A DNA stretch of 64,000 nt, from positions 124,001-188,000 of the forward strand of contig CBDCVQ010000020.1 of NCBI GenBank assembly GCA_965223165.1, read 5' to 3'. Position numbers and translations under genes: made by a program. The notes under the pieces are model-generated. The model had not been told where the DNA came from and ran no database searches. It saw only the letters and a list, made by a program, of their open reading frames with translations. The stretch comes from JABDMH01 sp965223165 (lineage in GTDB: Bacteria > Bacteroidota > Bacteroidia > Chitinophagales > Saprospiraceae). Each line of letters starts with the position of its first letter. Positions within the stretch are counted from its first letter, which is position 1. Below are positions 55,369-64,000 of the stretch, one piece after another.

Positions 55369-56721
55369 ATGCACAAAAGACTGTTATCCATCTTAGGGTT
55401 CTGCCTGCTGACATTTTTGAGTGTAGGCCAGACCAAAACGGGCAGTATGCTCATCAAGAATGGGACGGTCATCACCGTGACCCATGGCACTCTGCCAAAC
55501 ACAGACGTGCTCATACGGGATGGCAAGATCAGCCAAATCGGCCAGGAACTACGGGCCCCATCGCAGGTCCCGGTGGTAGACGCCAGTGGACAATTTGTGA
55601 TGCCAGGCATCATCGATGCGCATTCGCACATTGGCTTGGAGACGGTCAATGAGGCCTCCGCACCGGTCACCGCAGAAGTGGACGTAGGAGACGCCCTGGA
55701 TCCGTTGGACATCGGCATCTACCGGGCACTAGCCGGTGGTGTCACGACCTCTCATGCCATGCACGGCTCGGCCAATGCCATCGGAGGTCAATGTGAGACG
55801 ATCAAACATCGCTGGGGAACCTGGCATCCGGAGGATATGGTCATGCAAGGCGCCCCCCGCACGATCAAGTTTGCCCTGGGAGAAAATCCCATGCGCGTCC
55901 ATGGTGAAGGAGGCAAGATCAAGCCTAGAACTCGTATGGGTGTGGAACAGATTTTTCGAGACGCCTTTAGTGAGGCCCAGGAATACATGAGGGAATGGGA
56001 TCGGTACCGGGCGAACGAAGAAGGCACAGCGCCTCCTGAATATAATCTGAGAATGGAAGTATTGGCTGACATCTTGCGTGGTGAGATCATTGTACACTGC
56101 CACTCCTACCGAGCCGATGAGATTTTGATGCTGCTCGATGTCCTGGAAGACTTTGGTGTCACCCAGATCGTCTTCCAGCATGTCAATGAGGGCTTCAAAG
56201 TGGCCCCTGAACTCGCCGATTTCGGAGCTATGGCCTCCGTCTTTGCCGATTGGTGGGCCTACAAGTTTGAGGTATACTACAGCACCGCCTACAATGCCGC
56301 CATCCTGACTAAAAATGGGGTCATCACTTCGATCAACTCCGACTCGGGTGAGCTGATTCGACATCTGTATCACGAGGCTGCCAAGAGTCAAAAATATGGC
56401 GGGCTCACTGACGATGAAGCCTTGGCCCTGATCACCATCAATGCGGCCAAACAGTTGGGTGTAGCCGATCGGATCGGAAGCATCGAGGTTGGCAAAGACG
56501 GCGATATCGCCATCTTCAACCAGCACCCGCTCTCCATCTACGCTGTCCCTCAGATGACGATCATCGAAGGGGTGCCGTACTTCGACATCAACAAGGATCC
56601 GGACGATACCCGCGTGGACGTGGATCCCGAAGAGGAACTACCCGTGTATCAGCACAGCGATACACATGACCATGATCGCTGCATGCAGGATGTGTTCGAA
56701 CTCCTATTTTCAAATAAGTAG
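55369..56721 (+). CDS. Amidohydrolase-family enzyme with intact metal site (second of three)
   Basis: A 450-residue exported hydrolase. A signal peptide covers residues 1-20 (LLTFLSVGQ). The metal-binding HxH is in PGIIDAHSHIG, later ligands in EIIVHCHSYRADE and IVFQHVNEGF, and the catalytic Asp region in ITSINSDSGELI. The end has the family closing motif GSIEVGKDGDIAIFNQHPL. It resembles imidazolonepropionase- or dipeptidase-like periplasmic amidohydrolases; the substrate is unknown. The only one of the three neighbouring paralogues with a full metal site. Confidence 0.85.
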   Translation: MHKRLLSILGFCLLTFLSVGQTKTGSMLIKNGTVITVTHGTLPNTDVLIRDGKISQIGQELRAPSQVPVVDASGQFVMPGIIDAHSHIGLETVNEASAPVTAEVDVGDALDPLDIGIYRALAGGVTTSHAMHGSANAIGGQCETIKHRWGTWHPEDMVMQGAPRTIKFALGENPMRVHGEGGKIKPRTRMGVEQIFRDAFSEAQEYMREWDRYRANEEGTAPPEYNLRMEVLADILRGEIIVHCHSYRADEILMLLDVLEDFGVTQIVFQHVNEGFKVAPELADFGAMASVFADWWAYKFEVYYSTAYNAAILTKNGVITSINSDSGELIRHLYHEAAKSQKYGGLTDDEALALITINAAKQLGVADRIGSIEVGKDGDIAIFNQHPLSIYAVPQMTIIEGVPYFDINKDPDDTRVDVDPEEELPVYQHSDTHDHDRCMQDVFELLFSNK

Positions 56722-56746
56722 CCTGGCACCAAATAAGACAAAGACA

Positions 56747-58033
56747 ATGACCAGATTATACTGCATACTTGCCACGTGGGCCCTAGCCAGCGGCACGCTC
56801 GTGGCCCAACAGATCACCAAGTCCACGGCGGGCACTTTTGCCCTAACCAATGCCACCATTGAGACGGTCACGCAAGGTACGGTATCAGGGACCCTCCTGA
56901 TCCGGGACGGCAAGATCGCGGGCATCGGCGATGTAGCCATACCGGACGATGCCCAAAGCGTGGACTGCCAAGGACTGACCGCCTATCCGGGTATGATCGA
57001 CGGCGGCACTACCCTGGGCACCTCAGAGATTGGTGCGGTTTCGCTGACGCGAGATTTCAACGAGCTGGGAGATATTCGGCCGCAGATGGAGGCTCTGACC
57101 GCGGTAAACCCCAATTCGGTGCTGATACCCGTCACCCGAGTCAACGGGGTGACCACCGTCTTGACCCAACCTACGGGAGGCAGATTCCCAGGCACTGCTG
57201 CATTGATCAACCTGCATGGTTACACACCCAAGCAGATGTACGCAGGGTTTCGGGGCGTCGTATTGAACTATCCGAGCTCCACCCCCAACCGGCGCCAAAC
57301 GGCCGAAGAAGCCAAAAAGGAGGCAGAGAAGGCCCTCAAGGCCCTAAACAAATTCTGGGACCAACTGAAGGTGTACCACCGGATCGATTCTGCAGCAACG
57401 GCGGCAGAGAAGGACCCACCGGACTACAACCCGGCCTTTCGGGCATTGCTGCCTACCTATCGGGGGGAGGCTCCCTTGTTGATCGGGGTCAATGCCTACA
57501 AGGACATCCGGGCTGCCATCAAGTGGGTAGAAAAGAAGAAGATCCGGGCCATCTTTACCGGGGTCGCCGAAGGGTGGCGCGTGGCAGAGGAGCTGGCAAA
57601 GGCGAAGATACCCGTGATTACCGGGCCTGTGTTGGCCACACCGTCGCGGGCTTCCGATCGGTACGACAAGGCCTATGCCAATGCCGGCATCATGCACCAT
57701 GCGGGTGTCCAGGTGGCGCTACGGACCAATGAGACGGAAAACGTGCGCAATCTTCCCTATCACGCCGGATTTGCCGCGACCTACGGACTGGGAAAGGTGC
57801 AGGCATTGCGAGCGGTGACCATTGTCCCGGCGCAGATCTTTGGGGTGGACGATCAGCTGGGATCCCTCGAAGTGGGGAAGGTAGCCAACTTGTTTGTCAC
57901 CGATGGGGATCCATTTGAGACCTCCACCACGGTGCAGCACCTGTTTATCGAGGGATATAAGGTCCCGTTGGAGAGCCGCCACACCTACCTATACGATGAG
58001 TTTCTGGATCGGAAGCCGGGGCTGAAGGAATAG
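56747..58033 (+). CDS. Amidohydrolase-family protein lacking the metal site (third of three)
   Basis: A 428-residue exported protein; ATG 56747 gives a signal peptide (ATWALASGTLVAQ). It has the start and end strands of the amidohydrolase fold (FALTNATIETVTQGTVSG; LGSLEVGKVANLFVTDGDPF), but the HxH position reads PGMIDGGTTLG, with no His. It is therefore probably not a metal hydrolase. It overlaps no other gene and starts 25 bp after its intact neighbour. A partner or regulator role is plausible. Confidence 0.75.
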   Translation: MTRLYCILATWALASGTLVAQQITKSTAGTFALTNATIETVTQGTVSGTLLIRDGKIAGIGDVAIPDDAQSVDCQGLTAYPGMIDGGTTLGTSEIGAVSLTRDFNELGDIRPQMEALTAVNPNSVLIPVTRVNGVTTVLTQPTGGRFPGTAALINLHGYTPKQMYAGFRGVVLNYPSSTPNRRQTAEEAKKEAEKALKALNKFWDQLKVYHRIDSAATAAEKDPPDYNPAFRALLPTYRGEAPLLIGVNAYKDIRAAIKWVEKKKIRAIFTGVAEGWRVAEELAKAKIPVITGPVLATPSRASDRYDKAYANAGIMHHAGVQVALRTNETENVRNLPYHAGFAATYGLGKVQALRAVTIVPAQIFGVDDQLGSLEVGKVANLFVTDGDPFETSTTVQHLFIEGYKVPLESRHTYLYDEFLDRKPGLKE

Positions 58034-58039
58034 GGCCCT

Positions 58040-59272
58040 CTAGAGATTAGCCGTAAGCAGCAGATCGAGATCTGTGTACTTGATATGAAATCGCTGCGAC
58101 AGATATTCATTGGTCAGGCATCCCTTGTAGGTATAGATGCCATGTCGTAGGCCCTGATGCGTCACGAAAAGATTTTCCAGGCTATCTGCATGGCCAGCCT
58201 GGAGCATGATAAGGGTCATAATATTGCTGACCGCTACCGAGGCCGTCCGCGATACCTTGGAGGAAAGATTGGGCACGCAGTAGTGGATCACGTCGTGCTT
58301 GGTAAATGTCGGATTGACATGCGACGTGACTTCGCTCGTCTCAAAGCATCCCCCCTGGTCAATGCTGACGTCTACGATCACCGAGCCCGGCTTCATCTTT
58401 CGGACCAGATCCTCAGACACGACCATCGGGGTACGACCGGATTTGGAGTGGATCGCACCGATGGCCACATCCGCCGATACCAGCTCTTGCTCGAGATAGA
58501 GCGGGTCTATGGACGAGGTAAAGATCTTCCGCCCCAGTCGCGTCTGCAGGCGCATCAGCTTGTAGATATTATTGTCAAAGATGCGGACGGAGGCCCCCAG
58601 TCCCAGCGCCGCGATGGTCGCATACTCGGCTACAATGCCGGCGCCCAGAATCACCACTTTGGCCGGTGGGACTCCACTGATGCCTCCCAGCAACACACCA
58701 TTTCCGCCAGAGGTCGTATTGAGCAGTTCAGCCGCGGTGAGAATGGCGCTGAGGCCCGCTATCTCGCTCATGATCCGCACCACGGGAAAAGAGCCATCTT
58801 TGTCTTGAAGATATTCCATGGCCAAGGCGATGACTCGCTTGTGCTTGAGGCGCAGCAGATATTCTTCGGTCAAATAGGGCAGATGCAGCGGCGATATCAG
58901 CATCTGGTTAGGGTGTAGCAGTTCGATCTCCTCCAGGGTGGGAGGAGCCACTTTGATGAGGCAATCCGCCTTGAATACCTCCGACCGGCTATAGGCGATC
59001 TCGGCACCCACCTCGCTGTACTCGTTGTCGCTAAAATTGGACTTTTCCCCGGCACCTCGCTCGATGACTACCCGATGACCATTGGCTACCAGCGTAGCTA
59101 CCGAAGACGGGACCAAAGACACGCGATTTTCTTGATGCGTCGATTCCAGCGGAATGCCGATAAAGAGCCTTCGCTTGCCCTTGGCCACATCGAGCATCTC
59201 AGCTTTTGTCTCCAGTTGACTCATGGAGAGATACTCCTCGACGGAATACTGCTTCCTTTTTGGGTCTGTCAT
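58040..59272 (-). CDS. ald: Alanine dehydrogenase
   Basis: A 410-residue NAD-dependent enzyme that interconverts alanine and pyruvate plus ammonia. The N-terminal ~25-residue extension precedes the family start (RRLFIGIPLESTHQENRVSL). The substrate-binding Arg and Lys regions are present. The Rossmann core has VVILGAGIVAEYATIAALGLG and the acidic residue in VRIFDNN that selects NAD. VIVDVSIDQGGCFET is another family block. It lies 16 bp behind tsaE on the same strand, a linkage I recall from other Bacteroidota. Confidence 0.9.
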   Translation of the reverse strand: MTDPKRKQYSVEEYLSMSQLETKAEMLDVAKGKRRLFIGIPLESTHQENRVSLVPSSVATLVANGHRVVIERGAGEKSNFSDNEYSEVGAEIAYSRSEVFKADCLIKVAPPTLEEIELLHPNQMLISPLHLPYLTEEYLLRLKHKRVIALAMEYLQDKDGSFPVVRIMSEIAGLSAILTAAELLNTTSGGNGVLLGGISGVPPAKVVILGAGIVAEYATIAALGLGASVRIFDNNIYKLMRLQTRLGRKIFTSSIDPLYLEQELVSADVAIGAIHSKSGRTPMVVSEDLVRKMKPGSVIVDVSIDQGGCFETSEVTSHVNPTFTKHDVIHYCVPNLSSKVSRTASVAVSNIMTLIMLQAGHADSLENLFVTHQGLRHGIYTYKGCLTNEYLSQRFHIKYTDLDLLLTANL

Positions 59273-59288
59273 GATTCGGTTGCGGTGC

Positions 59289-59705
59289 CTATAAAAGTAC
59301 GATTTTTCGCTCGCCGCCCTCCAAGGCTGTGATGCTCATCCACCCGGCTTCAACATCTAGCAGGGGCTTGGCGATGGCCGGCCATTCGATCATCGTCAGG
59401 TGGTCATCCGCCAGGTATTCTTCAAACCCAATGCCAAGCACCTCATCCAAAGTCTCCAGACGATACAGGTCCAAATGATTGAGCATACCACCATCCTCCA
59501 GTAGATATTGATTGACAATGCCAAAGGTGGGGCTGGTGACTTCGTCCTGTGTACCCAGATGTCGCCCCAAATATTGCACAAAGGTGGTTTTGCCCGCCCC
59601 CAGGTCGCCCTTCAGGCACAGCACCTTTCGCTCTCCGAGATAAGCTAGGATTTGAGGCACCAAGGACCCCCATTCCTGCTCCTGCTTGATCACAAACTCC
59701 TTCAC
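59289..59705 (-). CDS. tsaE: tRNA t6A-modification ATPase TsaE
   Basis: A 138-residue P-loop ATPase that works with TsaB, TsaD and TsaC to make N6-threonylcarbamoyladenosine at position 37 of ANN-decoding tRNAs. Walker A reads KGDLGAGKTTFVQ. The family blocks SPTFGIVNQY, LNHLDLYRL and LTMIEWPAIAKPLL follow in order. The start is GTG 59705. Size is typical. It is the first gene of a probable tsaE-ald operon. Confidence 0.92.
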   Translation of the reverse strand: MKEFVIKQEQEWGSLVPQILAYLGERKVLCLKGDLGAGKTTFVQYLGRHLGTQDEVTSPTFGIVNQYLLEDGGMLNHLDLYRLETLDEVLGIGFEEYLADDHLTMIEWPAIAKPLLDVEAGWMSITALEGGERKIVLL

Positions 59706-59851
59706 CCCCGCCGGCTTTCTAGTCCGCCGAAAAAGCGCCTGCCGTTTGGGGCCATCCCAGACATCTTATCGTTGATTTTCATAGTATAAAATTAGCTAGA
59801 AATTAACGATTTACCCTTGGCGCGCCACTGGGTGATCACCTATTAATTTCG

Positions 59852-59859
59852 TATCTTTG
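59852..59859 (+). promoter_or_regulatory. TAnnTTTG promoter element of gyrB
   Basis: tatctttg, 34 bp before the ATG at 59894, matches the Bacteroidota -7 element exactly. Confidence 0.5.
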
Positions 59860-59893
59860 CCGGCACATCCAACCGCCTGATTAAAGGGGAAAT

Positions 59894-61837
59894 ATGCAGC
59901 AGCAGAACAGCGATTATAGTGCTAGCAATATCCAAGCGCTGGAGGGCCTTGAAGCGGTCCGAAAGCGTCCTGGAATGTACATTGGAAGTACCGATGGTAA
60001 GGGGCTTCACCATCTGGTCTGGGAGGTCGTAGACAACTCTATCGATGAGCATCTGGCAGGACACTGCAGCGAGATCAATATGATCATCCACACAGACCAT
60101 TCGCTCACCGTCAAGGACAATGGCCGGGGCATACCGGTGGGCATGCATGAAAAGCTCAAGAAATCCGCGCTGGAAGTCGTGATGACCGTGCTACATGCGG
60201 GGGGCAAGTTTGATAAAGACACGTACAAGGTCTCGGGCGGCTTGCATGGCGTGGGCGTGTCCTGTGTCAATGCCCTATCCGAGCATTTGAAAGCGGAAGT
60301 ACATCGGGACGGCAAGATCTACCGACAGGAGTACCAACGAGGCATACCCACTTCCGAAGTCAAAGAGATCGGGACTACCGACGAGCGAGGTACGTATGTG
60401 ACCTTTAAGCCGGATCACGAGATCTTTGAGACGCTGGACTTCAAGTATGAGACCTTGACACATCGCCTGCGCGAGCTCAGCTTCCTCAACAAGGGTCTGC
60501 GCCTCACTATTGTGGACGAACGTCAGAAAGATGACGACGGCAATTTTGCCTCCCAAAGCTTTCATTCGGAAGGGGGGCTTACCGAGTTTGTCAAATACCT
60601 GGACGAAAGCAGGACAGCCTTCCTTGAAGAGCCGATACTGGTATCAGGTAAGAAAGATGACGTCGAGGTCGATGTAGCGATGCAGTACAACACCAGCTAC
60701 TCAGAAAATATCTACAGCTTCGTCAACAATATCTCCACCAAGGAGGGAGGTACCCATGTCAGCGGCTTTAAGCGCGCTATCACCCGAGAGTTTTCCAAGT
60801 ATGGGGAGGACAATGGCCTCTTTTCTAAACTGAAGTTTAAGGTCTCTGGCGAAGACTTTCGCGAAGGTCTAACCGCTGTCATCTCCGTCAAGGTACCTGA
60901 GCCCCAGTTTAAAGGACAGACGAAGGGCGAGCTGGGCAACTCGGAGGTCACATCGATCGTGTCTCAGACCGTCGGTGATGTGCTCAAGCACTACCTGGAA
61001 GAAAATCCCAAGAAGGCCAAGCAAATCGTGCAAAAGGTGGTCCTAGCCGCGACCGCCCGAGAGGCCGCCCGCAAGGCAAGGGAGCAGGTGCAACGCAAGA
61101 ATGTGCTAGCCGGTGGAGGCCTGCCCGGCAAACTGTCGGACTGCACCTCCAAGGACCCGGTAGAGTCGGAGATCTTTCTGGTGGAGGGTGATTCGGCCGG
61201 TGGCACCGCCAAGCAAGGGCGCGATCGCCATTTTCAGGCCATCCTACCCCTCCGAGGTAAGATCCTCAACGTCGAAAAAGCCCTGGAGCATAAGATCTAC
61301 GACAACGAGGAGATCAAAAACATGTTCACCGCACTGGGTGTCAGCATCGAAGATGTCGATGGCGAACGATCACTCAACATCGAAAAACTGCGCTACCATA
61401 AGATCGTGATCATGACAGATGCAGATGTGGATGGCAGTCACATCACGACGCTCATTCTGACCTTCTTCTTCCGGTATATGCGCCCGCTGGTCGAGCAGGG
61501 ATACATCTACATTGCTTCTCCCCCACTCTATCAGGTGAAAAAAGGCAAGCAATCGCGTTACTGCTGGAGCGAAGAAGAACGCATGGAAGCGATTGAGATC
61601 TACGGCAAGGGTTCCGAGGGCTCGGTCAAAGTGCAGCGCTACAAAGGGCTGGGAGAGATGAATGCCGAGCAGCTATGGGAGACGACCATGGATCCGGAGG
61701 AACGCATCCTGCGGCAGGTCACCATCGAAGATGCGCTCGAAGCCGATCGTGTCTTCTCTATGCTCATGGGCGAGGAAGTGCCCCCGCGAAGGGAATTCAT
61801 CGAAAACAACGCGAAATACGCCAACGTCGACGTGTAG
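59894..61837 (+). CDS. gyrB: DNA gyrase subunit B
   Basis: A 647-residue ATPase subunit of DNA gyrase, which introduces negative supercoils with GyrA. The GHKL ATPase motifs are RKRPGMYIGST, VVDNSIDEHLAG and GGLHGVGVSCVNAL. The transducer domain follows. The TOPRIM metal site is EGDSAGGTAKQGRDR and DADVDGSHITTL. The C-terminal GyrA-binding part has VQRYKGLGEMNAEQLWETTM. The length is the short form common in Bacteroidota. Confidence 0.97.
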   Translation: MQQQNSDYSASNIQALEGLEAVRKRPGMYIGSTDGKGLHHLVWEVVDNSIDEHLAGHCSEINMIIHTDHSLTVKDNGRGIPVGMHEKLKKSALEVVMTVLHAGGKFDKDTYKVSGGLHGVGVSCVNALSEHLKAEVHRDGKIYRQEYQRGIPTSEVKEIGTTDERGTYVTFKPDHEIFETLDFKYETLTHRLRELSFLNKGLRLTIVDERQKDDDGNFASQSFHSEGGLTEFVKYLDESRTAFLEEPILVSGKKDDVEVDVAMQYNTSYSENIYSFVNNISTKEGGTHVSGFKRAITREFSKYGEDNGLFSKLKFKVSGEDFREGLTAVISVKVPEPQFKGQTKGELGNSEVTSIVSQTVGDVLKHYLEENPKKAKQIVQKVVLAATAREAARKAREQVQRKNVLAGGGLPGKLSDCTSKDPVESEIFLVEGDSAGGTAKQGRDRHFQAILPLRGKILNVEKALEHKIYDNEEIKNMFTALGVSIEDVDGERSLNIEKLRYHKIVIMTDADVDGSHITTLILTFFFRYMRPLVEQGYIYIASPPLYQVKKGKQSRYCWSEEERMEAIEIYGKGSEGSVKVQRYKGLGEMNAEQLWETTMDPEERILRQVTIEDALEADRVFSMLMGEEVPPRREFIENNAKYANVDV

Positions 61838-61853
61838 TACATTTACCGCCTTG

Positions 61854-62996
61854 CTATGAACGCACAAGGCGGCCCTTCCAGATGACTTTGGGCGAGGTAA
61901 GGGCAGTTAGTCCGACCGTGGTCACATAGAGCGGATGGATCAGGAGAGCCAAAACCCAGTGCCATCCTTTGACGCCGGTGCGATAAAATCGATTGGCTCG
62001 GGACAGTAGAGCGAAGTCGGCAAAGATCTTCGTGGCCCACTGGACGATGGCCAGGAAAACAAAAGCCCCTCCAACAGCAAAGCCCAATATGGTATTGATA
62101 ACCAGCACGAGCGACTGTGCGAATACCCATCCATTGACTAGACGAGTTGGGACATGAGGAAGGCCTCTCGACTTAGCCGCCCACCGATGCCGCTGACGCC
62201 AGAGGGATGACCAGTCAGACTGGGATGCACTCAATACAGGTGTCGTCGCAGACTTTAGAAAGACCACCTTGCCAGGATCCCTGGCCATCATTTTCTGCAG
62301 CAGAAAGAGGTCATCGCCCGAGGCATGATGTCGATGTTCCTCATGCCCTCCCACATCGGCAAAGGCCGACTTTCTAAAGGCAAGATTTGCACCGTTGCAA
62401 GAATGCAGCAGTCCCGTAACCAGCCCTCCCGCGCTAGCGGCCGTCAGGCCGGCCATATCCAGCGACTGATAGCTTTGTACCAAGCTGCCATCATGCACCA
62501 GTTTGACAGCACCGACTGCCATGTCGAGCTCTCGACTTTGCACAAACGACATCGTCTCTCGGAGCCAATCCGGAGACACCTGGCAATCACCATCGGTAGT
62601 AAATATCCAACTTCCCGTTGCCCGTTGGATCCCAAAAGTGAGTGCTTCCTTTTTGTAGGTTCCCTGCTCCGGCACATAGTCGGCCAATGCAATCACTTGG
62701 AGGCGAGCATCTTCAAATTGACGCAAGATCGCCAGTGTGTCGTCACTCGAGTGATTGTCTAACACCAAGATCTCGGTCAGCGCAGATGGGTATGACTGGC
62801 TCAGTAGGCTACGGACACAGTTGGCAATGCCTCCGGCCTCGTTTCGAGCCGCCACCAGCACAGACACCCGCTGATCAGCTGTAAAATATGCGGGACAGGA
62901 CCAAGTCCCTATCTGGTTCCAGCCACGCACCAATAGGAAGATGATGACAATATATCCGAGAGCAATGAGCAACACAAAGGCTGCATAGAAGAGCAT
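61854..62996 (-). CDS. Membrane-bound family 2 glycosyltransferase
   Basis: A 380-residue GT-A enzyme. An N-terminal transmembrane helix (about 4-24) precedes the catalytic domain: VSVLVAARNEAGGIANCVRS, DXD-like TTDGDCQVSP (near 137), and the acceptor region HHASGDDLFLLQK with QRHRWAAKSR (QxxRW). Three to four helices at the C-terminus anchor it. Such enzymes add sugars to lipid or polysaccharide acceptors at the inner membrane. It overlaps the upstream gene by one base (TGATG), so the pair is translationally coupled. Confidence 0.85.
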   Translation of the reverse strand: MLFYAAFVLLIALGYIVIIFLLVRGWNQIGTWSCPAYFTADQRVSVLVAARNEAGGIANCVRSLLSQSYPSALTEILVLDNHSSDDTLAILRQFEDARLQVIALADYVPEQGTYKKEALTFGIQRATGSWIFTTDGDCQVSPDWLRETMSFVQSRELDMAVGAVKLVHDGSLVQSYQSLDMAGLTAASAGGLVTGLLHSCNGANLAFRKSAFADVGGHEEHRHHASGDDLFLLQKMMARDPGKVVFLKSATTPVLSASQSDWSSLWRQRHRWAAKSRGLPHVPTRLVNGWVFAQSLVLVINTILGFAVGGAFVFLAIVQWATKIFADFALLSRANRFYRTGVKGWHWVLALLIHPLYVTTVGLTALTSPKVIWKGRLVRS

Positions 62997-63457
62997 CAGT
63001 CAAAGAGTTGTTCGTACTCGTCCTCGTCCTGCTCCAGAATCCGCTTTTCCAGGTGCGGCAACTCCAAGGTCTCGTGCTCTTCGATCACTTCGTAGTCTGT
63101 ATAGGCGGGATTCCGCTCCGCCTCGTAAGCCTCTCTCATCTGGCGAGTCTTGCGTTCCAGCATGGCACGACCAAAGAGAAGGAGGGATACGATCGGAAAG
63201 CCCAGTACGGTCAGCACGGAGGCAGCGATCCCACCTAGTACGTTGGTCTTGAATAGCTTCAAGATCCACTTGCCATAATTGAGGACAATGCGATAATCCA
63301 TAATTAGGGTCGCAATCAGGAGGATAGGTGCGGCCCAAGAAAGGATGGCAAATAGACTTCGCGCCAGCCAGAACAAAGCCACAAACGCAAGGATGAGGAA
63401 TACGATGGTCACGATCGTATTGGAAGAATTCAGCTCAAATCCTCTTCTGCGTTGCAT
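62996..63457 (-). CDS. Small membrane protein coupled to the glycosyltransferase
   Basis: A 153-residue protein with three hydrophobic segments (about 13-29, 34-50 and 75-98) and a long acidic and basic cytoplasmic tail (MLERKTRQMREAYEAERN; LEKRILEQDEDEYEQLFD). Unknown family. Its stop overlaps the ATG of the glycosyltransferase, which suggests a joint role in the membrane. Confidence 0.65.
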   Translation of the reverse strand: MQRRRGFELNSSNTIVTIVFLILAFVALFWLARSLFAILSWAAPILLIATLIMDYRIVLNYGKWILKLFKTNVLGGIAASVLTVLGFPIVSLLLFGRAMLERKTRQMREAYEAERNPAYTDYEVIEEHETLELPHLEKRILEQDEDEYEQLFD

Positions 63458-63613
63458 AATCTTGACTTGCTGTCATAAATATAATTACTCGGGGCCTCAA
63501 AAAGTTTGCCTTGCGGCATCGAGCTACCTAATTACTAGACCAAGGCCTCGAAACATTCGATGGTTTCGAAGGCAGCAGTCAGCTAAAACTGATGGCACCG
63601 CTGGGTCCAGGTC

Positions 63614-63838
63614 CTAGTAGAGTTTCGCATTAGATCTTGTAGCCAATTCTAATGTCTTTGGTCCGCATACTTCGTTGCAAAGCCTCGCCATAGCTACGGC
63701 TAGCCACCCACCCGCTTTCGCGGTTACCTCACTTCTCGCATTGTCATGCTCGACTCTACGAGATCGTTCGGTCATGCCTCGTCTGCGAACAAAATCCCAT
63801 TAGAATTATTCAACATATCTAATGCGAAACTCTACTAG
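63614..63838. mobile_element. MITE-like element, copy 3 (best preserved)
   Basis: A 225-bp element with 22-bp perfect terminal inverted repeats (63614-63635 against 63817-63838; starts ctagtagagtttcgcatta). The pairing continues with gaps into the subterminal aattctaatg. The interior carries no transposase. The right end touches the ABC-transporter gene and supplies its stop codon. Confidence 0.9.
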
Positions 63839-64000
63839 TGCAATGCCTCGGCAAACTGCATGTCATGCAGTCGTCGATAGTGGCCATGCTCAATCTCCAA
63901 CAGGCTCTCGTGACTACCCTGTTCGACAATTTTGCCATCGCTTAAGACGATCACCTGGTCTGCATGTCGGATGGTGGAGAGCCGGTGAGCAATGATGATA
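63835..64000 (-). CDS. ABC transporter ATP-binding protein, C-terminal fragment
   Basis: The last 54 residues of an ABC exporter; the rest lies beyond the window. It begins with the H-loop AHRLSTIRHADQVIVLSDGK, then IVEQGSHESLLEIEHGHYRR. The switch His and the D-x-I-x-V-L pattern are typical of MsbA/MdlB-like fused exporters. The stop TAG (63837-63835) belongs to the left border sequence shared with MITE copy 3, so the natural C-terminus may have been changed. Confidence 0.85.
   Translation of the reverse strand, partial: IIIAHRLSTIRHADQVIVLSDGKIVEQGSHESLLEIEHGHYRRLHDMQFAEALH

Overview
The window looks like a chromosomal segment of a free-living Bacteroidota bacterium, probably of the Saprospiria/Lewinella kind. 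Grounds: a SusC/SusD pair, type IX secretion (T9SS) C-terminal domains on secreted enzymes, Bacteroidota-type TAnnTTTG promoter elements upstream of several genes, a TlpA-like lipoprotein, and an archaeal/eukaryotic-type glycyl-tRNA synthetase. The genus is an inference. Housekeeping genes (ssrA, prfC, glyS, ald, tsaE, gyrB) show it is chromosome, interrupted by accessory stretches rich in repeats and gene debris.

1-8.9 kb is accessory. It holds a TlpA-like lipoprotein, a NadR-like NAD enzyme flanked by two copies of a ~270-bp repeat, and a remnant fusing part of an HTH regulator to the end of a membrane protein. It then holds a three-gene cassette (a small protein with primase-like motifs and two COG3541-type nucleotidyltransferases) and an AT-rich HigBA toxin-antitoxin pair that appears to have split a secreted NTF2-like gene.

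8.9-15.5 kb holds a secreted esterase, an exported protein and the tmRNA gene (minus strand). Downstream of the tmRNA its last nucleotides recur in a 158-bp tandem repeat. A MOSC protein and a REP-associated tyrosine transposase follow, the latter beside a 1.4-kb array of ~100-bp palindromic units. 15.5-28.4 kb is a polysaccharide-use locus: LacI-type regulator, four operator-like palindromes, SusC, SusD, a T9SS-exported GH5 glycosidase, a 1.8-kb array of ~104-bp repeats, and a cytochrome c/copper monooxygenase fusion.

28.4-46.2 kb holds mixed genes: an S9 peptidase, an ECF sigma factor divergent from a 1414-residue surface protein with ten near-identical repeats, a glyoxalase-like protein, a beta-lactamase-fold hydrolase, Tag glycosylase, an SBF-type transporter, a TPR protein, a PLP decarboxylase, a DM13-like lipoprotein and an outer-membrane protein. 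46.2-64 kb holds prfC-glyS, a subtilase lipoprotein, an S9 peptidase, three tandem amidohydrolase-like proteins of which only one keeps the metal-binding HxH, the tsaE-ald pair, gyrB, a glycosyltransferase pair and the end of an ABC exporter.

A ~225-bp element with terminal inverted repeats, with no transposase, occurs three times (16.6, 32.8 and 63.6 kb). In two copies its edge supplies the TAG stop codon of the neighbouring gene. The most unusual points are this element, the transposase/palindrome array, the tmRNA-derived tandem repeat, the primase-like/nucleotidyltransferase cassette and the LacI operator cluster. All identifications are from reading the sequence and from memory of protein families; no database search was run.
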